Assembly: GCF_000735435.1 (NCBI RefSeq)
Contig: NZ_JMPP01000018.1
Coordinates: 1 to 64,000, forward strand
Direction of reading: 5' to 3'
Length of the DNA stretch: 64,000 bases
From: Klebsiella planticola ATCC 33531
GTDB taxonomy: Bacteria > Pseudomonadota > Gammaproteobacteria > Enterobacterales > Enterobacteriaceae
Below the pieces are notes generated by a model, which ran no database searches, had not been told where the DNA came from, and worked only from the letters and a program-made list of their open reading frames with translations. Positions 7,452-19,375 of the stretch are shown one piece after another. The position numbers were made by a program, and so were the translations under genes. Each line of letters starts with the position of its first letter. Within the stretch, counting starts at the first letter, position 1.

Positions 7452-8228
7452 TTATTTTGCGCCGTTGGCGGCGGTATCGAGGTGAACGACCGGATTTTCT
7501 GCAAACAGATAGCGGTCGGCATTGAATTCAAAATCGTCGCTGGTCTCGTTGAATAACATCAGCTTAGTGTTCTCCAGATGCTGCCACATGGCCAGTTTTG
7601 CCGCGTGCGGATCTTTGCGAATCAGCGCCTTCAGAATTTGGTCATGATCGTCACACCAGTTATCCACGGTGCGCAGGTCGATATGGTCATGGAGCTTTTT
7701 CCAGTACGGGTTATGCACGCGCTGGGTCCACATTTTTTCAACAATAGCGGCTAATGCCGTATTTTGCGTCGCCAGGGCTACCTGGACGTGAAACTGGAGA
7801 TCCCATTCCGAATCGCGGAAGCATTTCTCTTTACGCGCCTTCTCCTGGATCTCCATCAGCTTCATGATGTCCTGCTTGGTCACCTGGGTGGCGGCGAACT
7901 CGGCAATATTGCTTTCAATCAGCTGACGCGCCTGCAGCAGTTCAAAGGGACCGTAGCTGGCGAACTCCAGCGTTTCATCAACCACCTGCTGATGCTTCGG
8001 ATGGTTGGAGATGACGTGGATACCAGAGCCCTTACGCACCTCCACATAGCCTTCCACTTCCAGCATGATAATGGCTTCGCGAACCACGGTGCGGCTGACG
8101 CTCTTTTCATCGGCGATAAACCGCTCTGCAGGCAGCTTATCGCCCACAAGGTAAACACCTTGTTCAATACGCGCCTTCAGCTCGGCAGCAAGCTGCTGAT
8201 ACAAACGACGCGGTTCTGTGATTTCCAT
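7452..8228 (-). CDS. exuR: GntR-family repressor ExuR
   Basis: This 258-residue GntR/FadR-type repressor has an N-terminal winged helix (about residues 5-75, with [28 protein letters not shown]) and a C-terminal FCD ligand domain with metal-coordinating histidines. It controls hexuronate genes (exuT, uxaCA) and is released by galacturonate/tagaturonate. It lies downstream of its target transporter exuT with a terminator hairpin between. The start follows GGGAGCGAAT. Confidence 0.95.
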   Translation of the reverse strand: MEITEPRRLYQQLAAELKARIEQGVYLVGDKLPAERFIADEKSVSRTVVREAIIMLEVEGYVEVRKGSGIHVISNHPKHQQVVDETLEFASYGPFELLQARQLIESNIAEFAATQVTKQDIMKLMEIQEKARKEKCFRDSEWDLQFHVQVALATQNTALAAIVEKMWTQRVHNPYWKKLHDHIDLRTVDNWCDDHDQILKALIRKDPHAAKLAMWQHLENTKLMLFNETSDDFEFNADRYLFAENPVVHLDTAANGAK

Positions 8229-8305
8229 ATTCGCTCCCGGAAGATGGCGACAATATTGGATTTGTTATACCACTTTTACGCGCATCTCACCACCGTCAGA
8301 CATGA

Positions 8306-8332
8306 AAAAGCCGCCTTCGATAAGGCGGCTTT
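8306..8332 (-). terminator. Terminator downstream of exuT
   Basis: AAAGCCGCCTT pairs with AAGGCGGCTTT around a CGAT loop, with further T residues on the minus strand. It separates exuT from exuR, so exuR is probably transcribed from its own promoter. Confidence 0.8.
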
Positions 8333-8357
8333 GTAAACAGATCTAACCGTATCAGGA

Positions 8358-9659
8358 CTAGCTTTGCGTCACCGGCTTAGTCGTTTTGAGCGGCGGGGTG
8401 TCGTCATCGGCAGACTTGTTCTTCAGTACGGTCCAGATGACAAGGGCGCCCAGCAGATCGAAGACCGCCAGCACGGCGAACAGCGGGCTGAAACCGATGG
8501 TATCCGCCAGAGCGCCGACCACCAGGGCGAACATGGTACTCGCCATCCAGGCTGCCATACCGGTCAGGCCGTTTGCCGTAGCCACTTCGTTACGGCCAAA
8601 TACGTCGGAAGAGAGCGTAATCAGCGCACCGGACAGTGCCTGGTGAGCAAAGCCGCCGACGCACAGCAGGGCGATAGCCACAAACGGGCTGGTAAACAGG
8701 CCGATCATCCCCGGGCCAATCATCAGCAGTGCGCCCATGGTCACGACCATTTTACGCGAAACAATCAGGTTAACCCCGAACCAGCGCTGGAACAGCGGCG
8801 GCAGATAGCCCCCGATGATGCAACCCAGGTCAGCAAACAGCATCGGCATCCACGCAAACATCGCGATTTCTTTCAGGTTAAAGCCATAGACTTTAAACAT
8901 GAACAGCGGGATCCAGGCATTGAAGGTCCCCCATGCTGGCTCGGCAAGAAAACGCGGCAGCGCGATGCCCCAGAACTGACGGTTGCGCAGAATCTGCCAC
9001 GGAGACATTTTCTTACTGTTGTTGGTCTGGTGATGCGATTCCTGGCCGCCGATGATGTAGTCGCGTTCTTCGGTGGTTAATTTTTTCTGGTCACGAGGGT
9101 GTTTATAGAAGACCAGCCACGCCATTGCCCAGATAAAGCTCAAGACACCGGAGATAATGAACGCCATCTGCCAGCTGTGCATCACAATTGCCCAGACGAC
9201 CAGCGGCGGGGCGATCATCGCGCCGATTGAAGAGCCCACGTTGAAGTAACCCACGGCAATAGAACGTTCTTTTGCCGGGAACCATTCGGAGCTGGCCTTC
9301 AGGCCTGCCGGGATCATCGCCGCTTCCGCCGCGCCGACCGCGCCACGAGCCAGCGCTAATCCACCCCAGCTGCCCGCCAGCGCCGTTGAACCACAGAAAA
9401 CAGCCCAGGCGATCGCGAAGAAGGCATAACCGATCTTCGTCCCCAGCACGTCAAGGACATAGCCTGCCACCGGCTGCATGACGGTATAAGCAGCTGAATA
9501 GGCTGCGATGATATAGGAATACTGTTGGGTGGAGATGTGTAACTCTTCCATCAGAGTCGGCGCAGCCGCAGCCACAGTGTTACGCGTCAGGTAACCCAGC
9601 ACGGTGCCCATTGTCACCAGTGCGATCATGTACCAACGTAACCCTTTAATTTTACGCAT
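8358..9659 (-). CDS. exuT: Hexuronate transporter ExuT
   Basis: This MFS anion:cation symporter family member takes up galacturonate and glucuronate with protons across the inner membrane. It is 433 residues from the ATG at 9659, preceded by GAGG at seven bases; an in-frame ATG four codons earlier lacks this spacing. About twelve hydrophobic segments are present. The N-terminal MRKIKGLRWYMIALVTMG and YLTRNTVAAAAPTLMEEL blocks match E. coli ExuT closely. It is divergent from uxaCA, with an ExuR-like operator in between. Confidence 0.95.
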   Translation of the reverse strand: MRKIKGLRWYMIALVTMGTVLGYLTRNTVAAAAPTLMEELHISTQQYSYIIAAYSAAYTVMQPVAGYVLDVLGTKIGYAFFAIAWAVFCGSTALAGSWGGLALARGAVGAAEAAMIPAGLKASSEWFPAKERSIAVGYFNVGSSIGAMIAPPLVVWAIVMHSWQMAFIISGVLSFIWAMAWLVFYKHPRDQKKLTTEERDYIIGGQESHHQTNNSKKMSPWQILRNRQFWGIALPRFLAEPAWGTFNAWIPLFMFKVYGFNLKEIAMFAWMPMLFADLGCIIGGYLPPLFQRWFGVNLIVSRKMVVTMGALLMIGPGMIGLFTSPFVAIALLCVGGFAHQALSGALITLSSDVFGRNEVATANGLTGMAAWMASTMFALVVGALADTIGFSPLFAVLAVFDLLGALVIWTVLKNKSADDDTPPLKTTKPVTQS

Positions 9660-9884
9660 GTAAAACCTCATCGTTTGTTATATCTCCGCAGCGAGTGCGG
9701 CCATCTTCAAACCCTGCACAGGGATTGAGAAGGAGAAACGGAGGGCTCAGGAGGGAAAACCCATATGGCCCGAACCTTGCCATCAATGTGTGTTGCTTAA
9801 TTCGGTATCCGTACCGGTCAATGCGATGTAATGAATCATCGCGAATACATTCCAACGGTTTATATGTTGCGACGGCAGAAAGAT

Positions 9885-9901
9885 AACTTGTCATACAACT
9901 T
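9885..9901. promoter_or_regulatory. Likely ExuR operator
   Basis: AACTTGTCATACAACTT is a near-perfect dyad that resembles the hexuronate operators bound by ExuR and UxuR. It lies in the 480-base divergent exuT-uxaC control region, closer to exuT. It was recognised by eye and not scored against a matrix. Confidence 0.6.
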
Positions 9902-10028
9902 TAAAAGTTGAGTACTGTCACAAAAGTGGGAAAGTTTATGGGGGTATTATTTCTCGCGAGCAAAGCCAGTGCTGGCGCGGCTTGCACGAGGGTTTACTCC
10001 AGAAAGGGTACTTTTTTTGTCAGCGTTT

Positions 10029-10044
10029 ATTGATCTAACTCACG
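10029..10044. promoter_or_regulatory. Possible CRP site upstream of uxaC
   Basis: On the minus strand this reads CGTGAGTTAGATCAAT, which agrees with most of the TGTGA-N6-TCACA consensus. Catabolite activation of uxaCA and exuT is established in E. coli. The match is imperfect. Confidence 0.35.
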
Positions 10045-10108
10045 AAAAAGATTTCGGCCTGTAGAAATTGGTGTGATAACTTTGTCAGCATGATAGTCAA
10101 TCATCTGA

Positions 10109-11554
<1,446 letters not shown>

Positions 11555-11572
11555 GACCAGAGGTCGGTTGCT

Positions 11573-13060
11573 ATGCAATACATTAAAATCCATTCGCAGG
11601 ATAACGTTGCTGTCGCGTTAGCAGATATGGCGGCGGGTACCCAGGTCACCATTGATGATGATGCGGTCACCTTAAGCCAGGACGTTGTTCGTGGTCATAA
11701 GTTCGCACTACGCGCGATTGCGAAGGGAGAAAACGTCATCAAGTATGGTCTGCCCATTGGCCACGCGCTGGCGGATATTGCGCCAGGGGAACATATTCAT
11801 GCCCATAATACGCGTACCAACCTGAGCGACCTTGACGAGTATCGCTATCAACCGGAACTTGCCGAGCCATCGGCGCAGCCGGCCGACCGCGATGTGCAGC
11901 TTTATCGTCGTGCGAACGGGGAGGTCGGGGTGCGTAATGAACTGTGGATCCTGCCGACCGTCGGCTGTGTCAATGGTATCGCCCGTCAGATTCAGAACCG
12001 GTTTTTGAAAGAGACCAACGAAGCGGAAGGCACCGATGGCGTCTTTCTCTTCAGTCACACTTATGGCTGTTCGCAGCTGGGTGATGATCACATCAATACC
12101 CGCACCATGTTGCAAAACATGGTGCGTCACCCGAACGCCGGGGCGGTGCTGGTGATTGGCCTGGGCTGTGAGAACAACCAGGTCGACGCGTTCCGTGAAA
12201 CCCTCGGTGAGTTCGATCCTCAGCGCGTACACTTTATGATCTGCCAGAAGCAGGACGATGAGGTGGAAGCGGGACTTGAGCATCTGCATCAGCTTTATGA
12301 GGTGATGCGTCACGACAAACGTGAGCCAGGCAAACTGAGCGAGCTGAAGTTTGGTCTCGAGTGCGGCGGATCGGACGGCCTTTCGGGGATTACCGCCAAC
12401 CCGATGCTGGGTCGTTTCTCGGATTACCTGATCGCCAACGGTGGCACCACCGTGCTGACGGAAGTGCCGGAAATGTTCGGCGCTGAGCAGCTGCTGATGA
12501 GCCACTGCCGCGATGAAAAGACCTTCGACAAGCTGGTGACCATGGTGAATGACTTTAAACAGTACTTCATTGCGCATAACCAGCCTATTTACGAGAATCC
12601 GTCGCCGGGCAACAAAGCGGGCGGGATCACGACGCTGGAAGATAAATCACTGGGCTGCACGCAGAAAGCAGGCTCCAGCGAGGTAGTGGACGTCCTGCGC
12701 TATGGCGAACGTTTAAAAGTGCATGGTCTCAATCTGCTGAGCGCACCGGGCAACGATGCGGTGGCAACCAGCGCGCTGGCCGGTGCTGGCTGTCATATGG
12801 TGCTGTTCAGCACCGGTCGCGGCACGCCGTACGGCGGTTTTGTGCCGACGGTCAAAATCTCCACCAACAGCGAACTGGCGGCGAAAAAGAAACACTGGAT
12901 CGATTTTGACGCCGGTCAACTGATTCACGGTAAAGCGATGCCTCAGCTGCTGGAAGAGTTTGTCGATACCCTCGTTGATATCATCAATGGCAAACCGACC
13001 TGCAATGAGCGCAATGATTTCCGTGAACTGGCGATCTTCAAAAGCGGCGTCACGTTGTAA
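11573..13060 (+). CDS. uxaA: Altronate dehydratase UxaA
   Basis: This 495-residue iron-dependent enzyme dehydrates D-altronate to 2-keto-3-deoxygluconate. An N-terminal SAF-like domain (residues 1-90) precedes the large dehydratase domain with conserved cysteines (TVGCVNG, FSHTYGCSQLGDDH, GLGCENNQ, GLECGGSDGLSG). It forms an operon with uxaC. The tagaturonate reductase UxaB that links the two steps is not in this window. A terminator follows at 13149-13186. Confidence 0.96.
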   Translation: MQYIKIHSQDNVAVALADMAAGTQVTIDDDAVTLSQDVVRGHKFALRAIAKGENVIKYGLPIGHALADIAPGEHIHAHNTRTNLSDLDEYRYQPELAEPSAQPADRDVQLYRRANGEVGVRNELWILPTVGCVNGIARQIQNRFLKETNEAEGTDGVFLFSHTYGCSQLGDDHINTRTMLQNMVRHPNAGAVLVIGLGCENNQVDAFRETLGEFDPQRVHFMICQKQDDEVEAGLEHLHQLYEVMRHDKREPGKLSELKFGLECGGSDGLSGITANPMLGRFSDYLIANGGTTVLTEVPEMFGAEQLLMSHCRDEKTFDKLVTMVNDFKQYFIAHNQPIYENPSPGNKAGGITTLEDKSLGCTQKAGSSEVVDVLRYGERLKVHGLNLLSAPGNDAVATSALAGAGCHMVLFSTGRGTPYGGFVPTVKISTNSELAAKKKHWIDFDAGQLIHGKAMPQLLEEFVDTLVDIINGKPTCNERNDFRELAIFKSGVTL

Positions 13061-13148
13061 TGATCCTCATCCTGGCTCATCACAACCCCGGGCGGATCGA
13101 CCGCCTGATCGGTGTGCGAGAATGATGGAGCTTTTGTCGCGTGGATAA

Positions 13149-13186
13149 AAAACGGCGCACTCGGGGAGAGGGCGCCGTTTGTTTTT
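13149..13186 (+). terminator. Terminator of the uxaCA operon
   Basis: AAACGGCGC pairs with GCGCCGTTT, followed by GTTTTT. It lies between uxaA and ygjV on the plus strand. Confidence 0.75.
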
Positions 13187-13209
13187 AACTGTTTTGACAA
13201 GGATCTTTC

Positions 13210-13761
13210 ATGACTGCGTATTGGCTTGCCCAGGGCGTAGGTGTCATCGCCTTTCTGATTGGAATCACCACCTTTATCAATCGCGATGAGCGGCGCTTTA
13301 AACAGCAGCTGGCGCTGTACAGCGGCATTATCGGCCTGCATTTTATTCTGATGGGAGCGCTGCCTGCGGGCATGAGTGCCGGGCTTAACGCCGTGCGCAC
13401 GCTGATTTCGCTGCGTACCCGCAATCTGTGGATCATGGTGATATTTATTGCCCTGACGCTGATTCTCGGCCTCGGAAAACTCCAGCATGCGATGGAATTG
13501 TTGCCGGTGGCAGGGACCGTCGCCAGCACCTGGGCCCTGTTTCGCTGTAAAGGGCTGACCACCCGCTGCGTGATGTGGTGTTCTACGGCGTGCTGGGTCA
13601 CGCATAACTTTTGGCTGGGGTCGATTGGTGGCACGTTGATTGAAGGCAGCTTCCTGATCGTCAATGGCCTGAATATTATTCGTTTCTGGCGCATGCAAAA
13701 ACGCGGTATCGATCCGTTTAAAAGAGAAGAGACGGAGCTGAAAGAGAACCCCTCCGCATAA
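13210..13761 (+). CDS. ygjV: Inner-membrane protein YgjV
   Basis: This 183-residue membrane protein has five or so hydrophobic segments (VGVIAFLIGITTFI, LWIMVIFIALTLILGLG and others). It matches the YgjV/DUF3429-like small membrane family located between uxaCA and sstT in E. coli. Function is unknown. The start follows AAGGATCTTTC. The gene ends in a hairpin it shares with sstT. Confidence 0.88.
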   Translation: MTAYWLAQGVGVIAFLIGITTFINRDERRFKQQLALYSGIIGLHFILMGALPAGMSAGLNAVRTLISLRTRNLWIMVIFIALTLILGLGKLQHAMELLPVAGTVASTWALFRCKGLTTRCVMWCSTACWVTHNFWLGSIGGTLIEGSFLIVNGLNIIRFWRMQKRGIDPFKREETELKENPSA

Positions 13762-13772
13762 TAGCGGAGGGG
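13749..13772. terminator. Bidirectional hairpin ygjV/sstT
   Basis: CCCCTCCGC pairs with GCGGAGGGG around ATAATA. It overlaps the ygjV stop and lies just beyond the convergent sstT stop. The T run is weak. Confidence 0.55.
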
Positions 13773-13782
13773 AAGGTCGGGA

Positions 13783-15030
13783 TTAATCGCGCAGCGCGTT
13801 TTTCGCCAGCTGCTCGTCTTCCGCCATACAGGCGGCGGCGGTAAATAGCACGTCGGTGGAGGAGTTCAACGCCGTCTCACAGGAGTCCTGCAGCACGCCG
13901 ATGATAAAGCCGACGGCAACCACTTGCATGGCGATATCATTGGGGATACCGAACATATTGCAGGCCAGCGGGATCAGCAGCAGGGAGCCGCCCGCCACGC
14001 CGGAAGCACCGCAGGCGCACAGCGACGCCACGACGCTCAACAGCAGCGCGGTAGGCAGATCCACCGGAATGCCCAGGGTATTTACGGCAGCCAGCGTCAG
14101 CACCGTAATGGTGATGGCGGCCCCGGCCATGTTGATGGTGGCGCCCAGCGGGATCGACACCGAATAGGTATCGCGATCGAGATTCAGCTTTTCACTCAGC
14201 GCCATATTTACCGGAATATTGGCGGCGGAGCTGCGGGTAAAGAAGGCATACACGCCGCTTTCGCGCAGGCAGGTCAGCACCAGCGGATAGGGGTTGCGGC
14301 GGATTTTCCAGAACACCAGCAGCGGGTTAATCACCAGCGCCACCAGCAGCATACAGCCCACCAGCACCATCAGCAGCTGCGCGTAGCCCCACAGGGTTTC
14401 AAAACCGGTGGTCGCCAGGGTGGAGGAGACCAGGCCGAAAATACCCAGCGGCGCAAACCGAATGACCAGTTTCACGATAAAGGTCACCGCATGAGAGACA
14501 TCGTTGATCAGGTTTTTTGTCGTCTCATTACCGTGACGCAGCGCAAAGCCCAGACCCACGGCCCACACCAGAATCCCGATATAGTTGGCATTGAGCAGGG
14601 CGTCAACAGGGTTTGAAACCATGCTCATCAGCAGCCCGCGCAGCACTTCGACAATCCCCGATGGCGGCGTAATATCGCCGGCCGCGGAGCTCAGGTGCAG
14701 CGTGGAAGGGAAGACAAAGCTGAACACCACGGCGGTTAATGCGGCGCTGAACGTCCCCAGCAGATACAGGAACAGAATCGGACGGATGCTGGTTTTTTGC
14801 CCCTGCTGGTGGTTAGCGATGGAGGCCATCACCAGCATCAGCACCAGCACCGGCGCTACGGCTTTCAGCGCGCCGACGAACAGCGTACCGAGCAGGCCAA
14901 CGGCGATCGCCGCCGGTTTCGAAACCAGCGCCAGCAGCACGCCAAGCACCAGACCGATTAAAATTTGTTTGACCAGGCTGCCCTGAGCCAGGCGCTGTAG
15001 CAGGCCCGATGGGGGAGTTTGTGTCGTCAT
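13783..15030 (-). CDS. sstT: Serine/threonine:sodium symporter SstT
   Basis: This 415-residue member of the dicarboxylate/amino acid:cation symporter family imports serine and threonine with Na+. I started it at [18 protein letters not shown], which follows AAGGAATC; the longer frame lacks a ribosome-binding site. Conserved stretches include [20 protein letters not shown] near residue 290 and the re-entrant loop [20 protein letters not shown]. It is transcribed alone and convergent with ygjV. Confidence 0.95.
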   Translation of the reverse strand: MTTQTPPSGLLQRLAQGSLVKQILIGLVLGVLLALVSKPAAIAVGLLGTLFVGALKAVAPVLVLMLVMASIANHQQGQKTSIRPILFLYLLGTFSAALTAVVFSFVFPSTLHLSSAAGDITPPSGIVEVLRGLLMSMVSNPVDALLNANYIGILVWAVGLGFALRHGNETTKNLINDVSHAVTFIVKLVIRFAPLGIFGLVSSTLATTGFETLWGYAQLLMVLVGCMLLVALVINPLLVFWKIRRNPYPLVLTCLRESGVYAFFTRSSAANIPVNMALSEKLNLDRDTYSVSIPLGATINMAGAAITITVLTLAAVNTLGIPVDLPTALLLSVVASLCACGASGVAGGSLLLIPLACNMFGIPNDIAMQVVAVGFIIGVLQDSCETALNSSTDVLFTAAACMAEDEQLAKNALRD

Positions 15031-15283
15031 AATGATTCCTTGTTGTGATGTTGCTACCCGTCCCATGTACGTATTATTTGTTACGTTTATGTCCGGATGT
15101 AAATAAATGTTTGCCTGGTCGAGTATACGGAAAGTGCGCCATGTAGGAAGGGTAAAATGCTGCTTATTTAGCTGAGATCTTATTTTTTAACTATGTCTTA
15201 ACGTTTTTGTGACATGGTGAGAAATAATACGCGGCGGGCGTTGCTGACCGGGTGAAAGTGGCTTCCACCCGGTTATTTAAGGC

Positions 15284-16252
15284 TTAGTGCTGTAATTTCT
15301 TCTTGTCGTGTTGCTTATTGACCCAGGCGTTAATCAGCAGCGTCAGCGCCAGAATACCGCCAACCACGCCGAGCGAGGCGCCAATCGGGATATGGTAGAA
15401 GTCGACGATCAGCATCTTGATACCGATAAAGACCAGAATGATCGACAGGCCATATTTCAGCATGGAGAAGCGCTCCGCGACGCCGGCCAGCAGGAAGTAC
15501 ATGGCGCGCAGGCCGAGAATCGCGAACAGGTTCGACGTCAGCACGATAAACGGATCGGTGGTTACGGCGAAGATTGCCGGGATACTATCGACCGCAAAAA
15601 TCACGTCGCTCAGTTCGACCAGGATCAGCACCAACAGCAGCGGCGTGGCGAACAGAACGCCGTTTTGCCGTGTAAAGAAGCGCTCGCCTTCAATCTTATC
15701 GGTCATCCGCAGGTGGCTGCGGATCCAGCGTACCAGCGGTTTGTCGCCGATGCCGGAGTCATCCTCTTTCGCCAGCGCCATCTTCACGCCGGTAAACAGC
15801 AGGAAAGCACCGAAGAGATAGAGCAGCCACTCAAACTGGGAGATCAGCCAGCTTCCGGTAAAGATCATCACCGTACGCAGCACGATCGCACCCAGTACGC
15901 CGTAAACCAGTACCCGGCGCTGCAGCGCAGGCGGGACGGAGAAGTAGCTGAACAGCATCAGCCAGACAAAGACATTGTCCACGGCCAGCGCTTTTTCAAT
16001 CAGATAGCCGGTGAGGAAAGCCAGCGCCTGCGGATCGGCAACGGCACGGCCTTCGGTTTGTGCCAGGTACCACCAGAAAACGGCGTTAAAGAGAAGGGAG
16101 AGCGTTACCCAGAGAATTGACCAACCCGCGGCCTGTTTCATGGTCATGCCATGCGCACCACGCCGTCCCTGAAGAAGCAGATCGATGGCTAGCATGATCA
16201 CCACGACCACGGCGAATCCGCCCCATAACAACGGTGTGCCGACAGTATTCAT
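15284..16252 (-). CDS. alx: TerC-family manganese exporter Alx
   Basis: This 322-residue TerC-family membrane protein has about nine hydrophobic segments and the family acidic motifs ([16 protein letters not shown] near residue 88 and [17 protein letters not shown] near residue 210). In E. coli, Alx is induced at high pH and by manganese and is implicated in Mn2+ export. The start ATG at 16252 follows AAGGAATTAAGT. A riboswitch-type leader and an attenuator hairpin precede it. Confidence 0.94.
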   Translation of the reverse strand: MNTVGTPLLWGGFAVVVVIMLAIDLLLQGRRGAHGMTMKQAAGWSILWVTLSLLFNAVFWWYLAQTEGRAVADPQALAFLTGYLIEKALAVDNVFVWLMLFSYFSVPPALQRRVLVYGVLGAIVLRTVMIFTGSWLISQFEWLLYLFGAFLLFTGVKMALAKEDDSGIGDKPLVRWIRSHLRMTDKIEGERFFTRQNGVLFATPLLLVLILVELSDVIFAVDSIPAIFAVTTDPFIVLTSNLFAILGLRAMYFLLAGVAERFSMLKYGLSIILVFIGIKMLIVDFYHIPIGASLGVVGGILALTLLINAWVNKQHDKKKLQH

Positions 16253-16269
16253 TACTTAATTCCTTACAT

Positions 16270-16305
16270 AAAAACAAAACGGCTGACGTCGGAAGACGGC
16301 AGCCG
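16270..16305 (-). terminator. Attenuator hairpin in the alx leader
   Basis: GGCTGCCGTC and GACGTCAGCC form a strong stem with a TTCC loop, followed on the minus strand by TTTTGTTTTT. It lies between the aptamer and the alx start codon, where it can stop transcription before the gene. Confidence 0.75.
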
Positions 16306-16480
16306 CTGCGTGTTTATGCATAGACCTCGCCTTCCGGCAAGGTCTCACTTACAACAATAAAAAGAACCGCGCGATGACGGCAGGACCTTTTATTATTGCC
16401 CGGCGACCGGATGCGGTTTTGCACGCATCGTAATGACGATCCACCGGCAAGGAAGTTACTCCCCTTTGCAGGTAACAAAA
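16306..16480 (-). ncRNA. yybP-ykoY Mn2+ riboswitch (alx leader, SraF/PRE)
   Basis: On the minus strand this leader contains the segments AAAGGGGAGTAACTTCC, a central CGTCATTACGATG hairpin, and a final stem GACCTTGCC-GGAA-GGCGAGGTC. These are hallmarks of the yybP-ykoY aptamer found upstream of E. coli alx, where it is called the pH-responsive element or SraF. The family senses Mn2+, and the alx version also responds to alkaline pH through transcription pausing. Boundaries are approximate. Confidence 0.85.
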
Positions 16481-16533
16481 TATGACAAGTCATAAAGGGC
16501 GTCAATGGTTGCTGACGGCCTCTTTACACTCTT

Positions 16534-17523
16534 TTACGCCACCTGCGGGCCATCGGCCGGGAATACGACGCCGGTCTGACGACGAATTTCGCTCAGCAGT
16601 CTGGCCGTAATACGGCTGACTTCCAGCCCCGGGTGAACAACCTGGTTGTTCTCCACCAGATGCGCAAACTCCTCCGCCTCATACAGCATAGTATTGATAT
16701 GCTGCGGCTGCGTCAGATCCTGAGCCTTCCCACCGCGTGGGATGAAAGAGAGCTTCTGGCACTCGGAGATTTTTTCGATAACCAGCGCGCCGGCTTCACC
16801 CTGAATTTCGCTTGGCAGCGTAGAGTCGCTCACTTTGGAGTGGTGCAGGGTGACGTCAAAATCGGCGTAGTTCAGGATCACGGTACCCTGGGCATCAACG
16901 CCGCTGTCCAGCAGGCTGGCGCTGGCGTGAACCGCGCGCGGTTCGCCCCACAGCGCCACCGCCGAGGCCAGACAATAGAAGCCGATATCCATAATCGAGC
17001 CGTTCGAGAAGGCCGGGTTAAAGGTGTTCGGGTTCTCACCGTCGAGATAGCGCTGATAGCGGGAGGAGTACTGGCAGTAGTTGATAAACGCTTTATGCAG
17101 TTTGCCTACCTTGCCGAGCGACTGCTGCAGCAGCAGAAAATTTGGCAGGCTGGCGGTTTTGAAGGCTTCGAACAGCACCACCTGATTTTCGCGAGCGATA
17201 CGAATAGCGTCTTCGACTTCCCGCAGGTTTGAGGCCAGCGGTTTTTCGCAAATCACGTGCTTTTTATGGCTCAGGAACAGCTGCGTTTGCGGGAAGTGCA
17301 GGGAGTTCGGGCTGGCAATGTAAACCGCATCGATGGCATCGCTTTGCGCCAGATCGTCCAGCGACGTAAACAGCTGGTCGACGGGATAATCGCTCGCAAA
17401 GGCCTGCGCTTGTTCAAGGCTGCGAGAGTAAATTGCGGTGAGTTTATACTTGCCAGTTTCATGGGCGGCATCGACAAACTGTTTTGTTATCCAGTTTGTG
17501 CCAACAACAGCGAAACGTATCAT
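16534..17523 (-). CDS. ygjR: Gfo/Idh/MocA-family oxidoreductase YgjR
   Basis: This 329-residue NAD(P)-dependent oxidoreductase has an N-terminal Rossmann domain (MIRFAVVGTNWITKQFVDAA) and the CEKPLASN motif near residue 95 typical of the Gfo/Idh/MocA family. The C-terminal domain starts around residue 125. The substrate is unknown, although family members act on sugars or related compounds. It lies alone on the minus strand between alx and ygjP, as in E. coli. Confidence 0.9.
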   Translation of the reverse strand: MIRFAVVGTNWITKQFVDAAHETGKYKLTAIYSRSLEQAQAFASDYPVDQLFTSLDDLAQSDAIDAVYIASPNSLHFPQTQLFLSHKKHVICEKPLASNLREVEDAIRIARENQVVLFEAFKTASLPNFLLLQQSLGKVGKLHKAFINYCQYSSRYQRYLDGENPNTFNPAFSNGSIMDIGFYCLASAVALWGEPRAVHASASLLDSGVDAQGTVILNYADFDVTLHHSKVSDSTLPSEIQGEAGALVIEKISECQKLSFIPRGGKAQDLTQPQHINTMLYEAEEFAHLVENNQVVHPGLEVSRITARLLSEIRRQTGVVFPADGPQVA

Positions 17524-17596
17524 AAACGTTGACGAACTCCGTTAAAGGGGACCTTTGGTCACTCTAACATGCCATCATGACAAAACCAGTGCGCGA

Positions 17597-18097
17597 CTAC
17601 GCAGAACGATTTAACGAAAGATGCGTTAGCCACAGACGGGTATCGAACTCCAGCTGGTGGTACTGCGGCTCCATATAGCAACAGAGTTGATAGAAGGCTT
17701 TGTTATGCTCCTTCTCCTTAAGGTGCGCCAGCTCATGCACCACAATCATGCGTAAAAACGCCTCAGGCGCTTCGCGGAACACCGTGGCCACCCTGATTTC
17801 GGCTTTTGCTTTCAGCTTACCGCCCTGGACCCGCGAAATCGCGGTATGCAGGCCGAGCGCATTATTCAAGACGTGGATCTTACTGTCGTACATCACCTTG
17901 TTGACCGGCGCCGCGCCGCGTAAATAGCGGGTTTTCAGATCCTGCGTGTACTGATACAGCGCCTTATCGTTATTGACGTCGTGGCCTTCCGGATAGCGCT
18001 TTTGCAAAACCGCCCCCAGGCGCTGCTCGGCAATCAATGTGCGCACCTGGGAAAGCAAATTCTCCGGATAGCCCTGCAGGTAAGTGAGTTGACTCAT
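17597..18097 (-). CDS. ygjP: YgjP family metal-dependent hydrolase
   Basis: This 166-residue protein is started at MSQLTYLQGYPENLL, which follows GGAG at six bases; the longer frame reaches into the rlmG promoter. The zinc motif HELAHLKEKEH near residue 128 and a following E mark it as a YgjP/SprT-WLM-type metallopeptidase-like protein. E. coli YgjP has been described as a nucleotide phosphatase, so its activity is not settled. It is divergent from rlmG. Confidence 0.88.
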   Translation of the reverse strand: MSQLTYLQGYPENLLSQVRTLIAEQRLGAVLQKRYPEGHDVNNDKALYQYTQDLKTRYLRGAAPVNKVMYDSKIHVLNNALGLHTAISRVQGGKLKAKAEIRVATVFREAPEAFLRMIVVHELAHLKEKEHNKAFYQLCCYMEPQYHQLEFDTRLWLTHLSLNRSA

Positions 18098-18233
18098 GAC
18101 AGCTCCAGATAAAAGATCTTCACATCCTCCTTCAGGCTGCATCGGCGCATCTTGAATGATTTTGTGTATAAAAAGGGTATACTCACGCACCCTTTCAGGG
18201 ATAACGCCGAAATTTTACCACTCAGGAGGGCCG

Positions 18234-19370
18234 ATGAGCCACTTAGACAACGGTTTCCGTTCACTGACACTAAAACGTTTTCCGGAAACGGATGACGTTA
18301 ACCCGCTGCTGGCGTGGGAAGCGGCGGATGAATATCTGCTGCAGCAGTTGGATGACACGGAGATTAACGGCCCGGTCCTGATTTTCAACGATACCTTTGG
18401 CGCACTGAGCTGCGCGCTGGCGGAGCATACGCCGTTTAGCATCGGTGACTCTTACCTCACCGAGCTCGCGACGCGTGAGAATTTACGCCATAACGATATC
18501 GCGGAATCCAGCGTCAAGTTTCTCGACAGCACCGCAGAGTATCCGTCGGCGCCAGGCGTTGTCCTGATTAAAGTTCCGAAAACGCTGGCGTTGCTCGAGC
18601 AGCAGCTGCGCGCGCTACGCCAGGTCGTGACGCCGCAAACCCGTATTATCGCCGGCGCAAAGGCACGTGATATCCATACTTCCACACTGGAATTGTTCGA
18701 GAAAGTGCTGGGGCCGACCACCACCACCCTGGCCTGGAAGAAAGCCCGCCTGATCAACTGTACGTTCAGCGAACCGACGCTTGCCGATGCGCCGCAGACG
18801 CTGAGCTGGAAGCTGGAAGGGACCGACTGGACCATTCACAACCACGCGAATGTATTCTCCCGCACCGGGCTGGATATTGGCGCGCGTTTCTTTATCGAAC
18901 ACTTGCCGTCGGATCTTGAAGGCGAGATTGTCGATCTGGGCTGTGGCAACGGGGTGATTGGCCTGACGCTGCTGGAGAAGAACCCGCAGGCTAACGTGGT
19001 GTTCGTCGATGAGTCGCCGATGGCCGTCGCCTCCAGTCGTCTGAACGTGGAAACCAACATGCCCGAGGCGTTGGATCGCTGCGAGTTTATGATTAACAAC
19101 GCGCTGTCCGGCGTTGAGCCTTTCCGCTTCAACGCCGTGTTGTGCAACCCGCCGTTCCACCAGAAACACGCGTTAACCGATAATATCGCCTGGGAGATGT
19201 TTCACCACGCGCGCCGCTGCCTGAAGATCAACGGTGAGCTGTACATTGTGGCCAACCGCCATCTGGATTATTTCCACAAGCTGAAGAAAATTTTCGGTAA
19301 CTGCGCCACCGTCGCCACCAACAATAAATTTGTGGTGTTGAAAGCGGTGAAGGTACGTAAGCTGCGCTAA
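18234..19370 (+). CDS. rlmG: 23S rRNA m2G1835 methyltransferase RlmG
   Basis: This 378-residue SAM-dependent enzyme methylates N2 of G1835 in 23S rRNA. It has an N-terminal pseudo-methyltransferase domain and a C-terminal catalytic domain with [14 protein letters not shown] (SAM binding, near residue 240) and the catalytic NPPFH motif. I chose the ATG at 18234 because CAGGAGGG lies just upstream; the longer frame adds unsupported residues. Confidence 0.95.
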   Translation: MSHLDNGFRSLTLKRFPETDDVNPLLAWEAADEYLLQQLDDTEINGPVLIFNDTFGALSCALAEHTPFSIGDSYLTELATRENLRHNDIAESSVKFLDSTAEYPSAPGVVLIKVPKTLALLEQQLRALRQVVTPQTRIIAGAKARDIHTSTLELFEKVLGPTTTTLAWKKARLINCTFSEPTLADAPQTLSWKLEGTDWTIHNHANVFSRTGLDIGARFFIEHLPSDLEGEIVDLGCGNGVIGLTLLEKNPQANVVFVDESPMAVASSRLNVETNMPEALDRCEFMINNALSGVEPFRFNAVLCNPPFHQKHALTDNIAWEMFHHARRCLKINGELYIVANRHLDYFHKLKKIFGNCATVATNNKFVVLKAVKVRKLR

Positions 19371-19375
19371 TCGCA

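Noticed and set aside
16314-16505. 63-codon minus-strand frame before alx
   Set aside because: It overlaps the riboswitch aptamer, whose conserved stems explain the sequence better.
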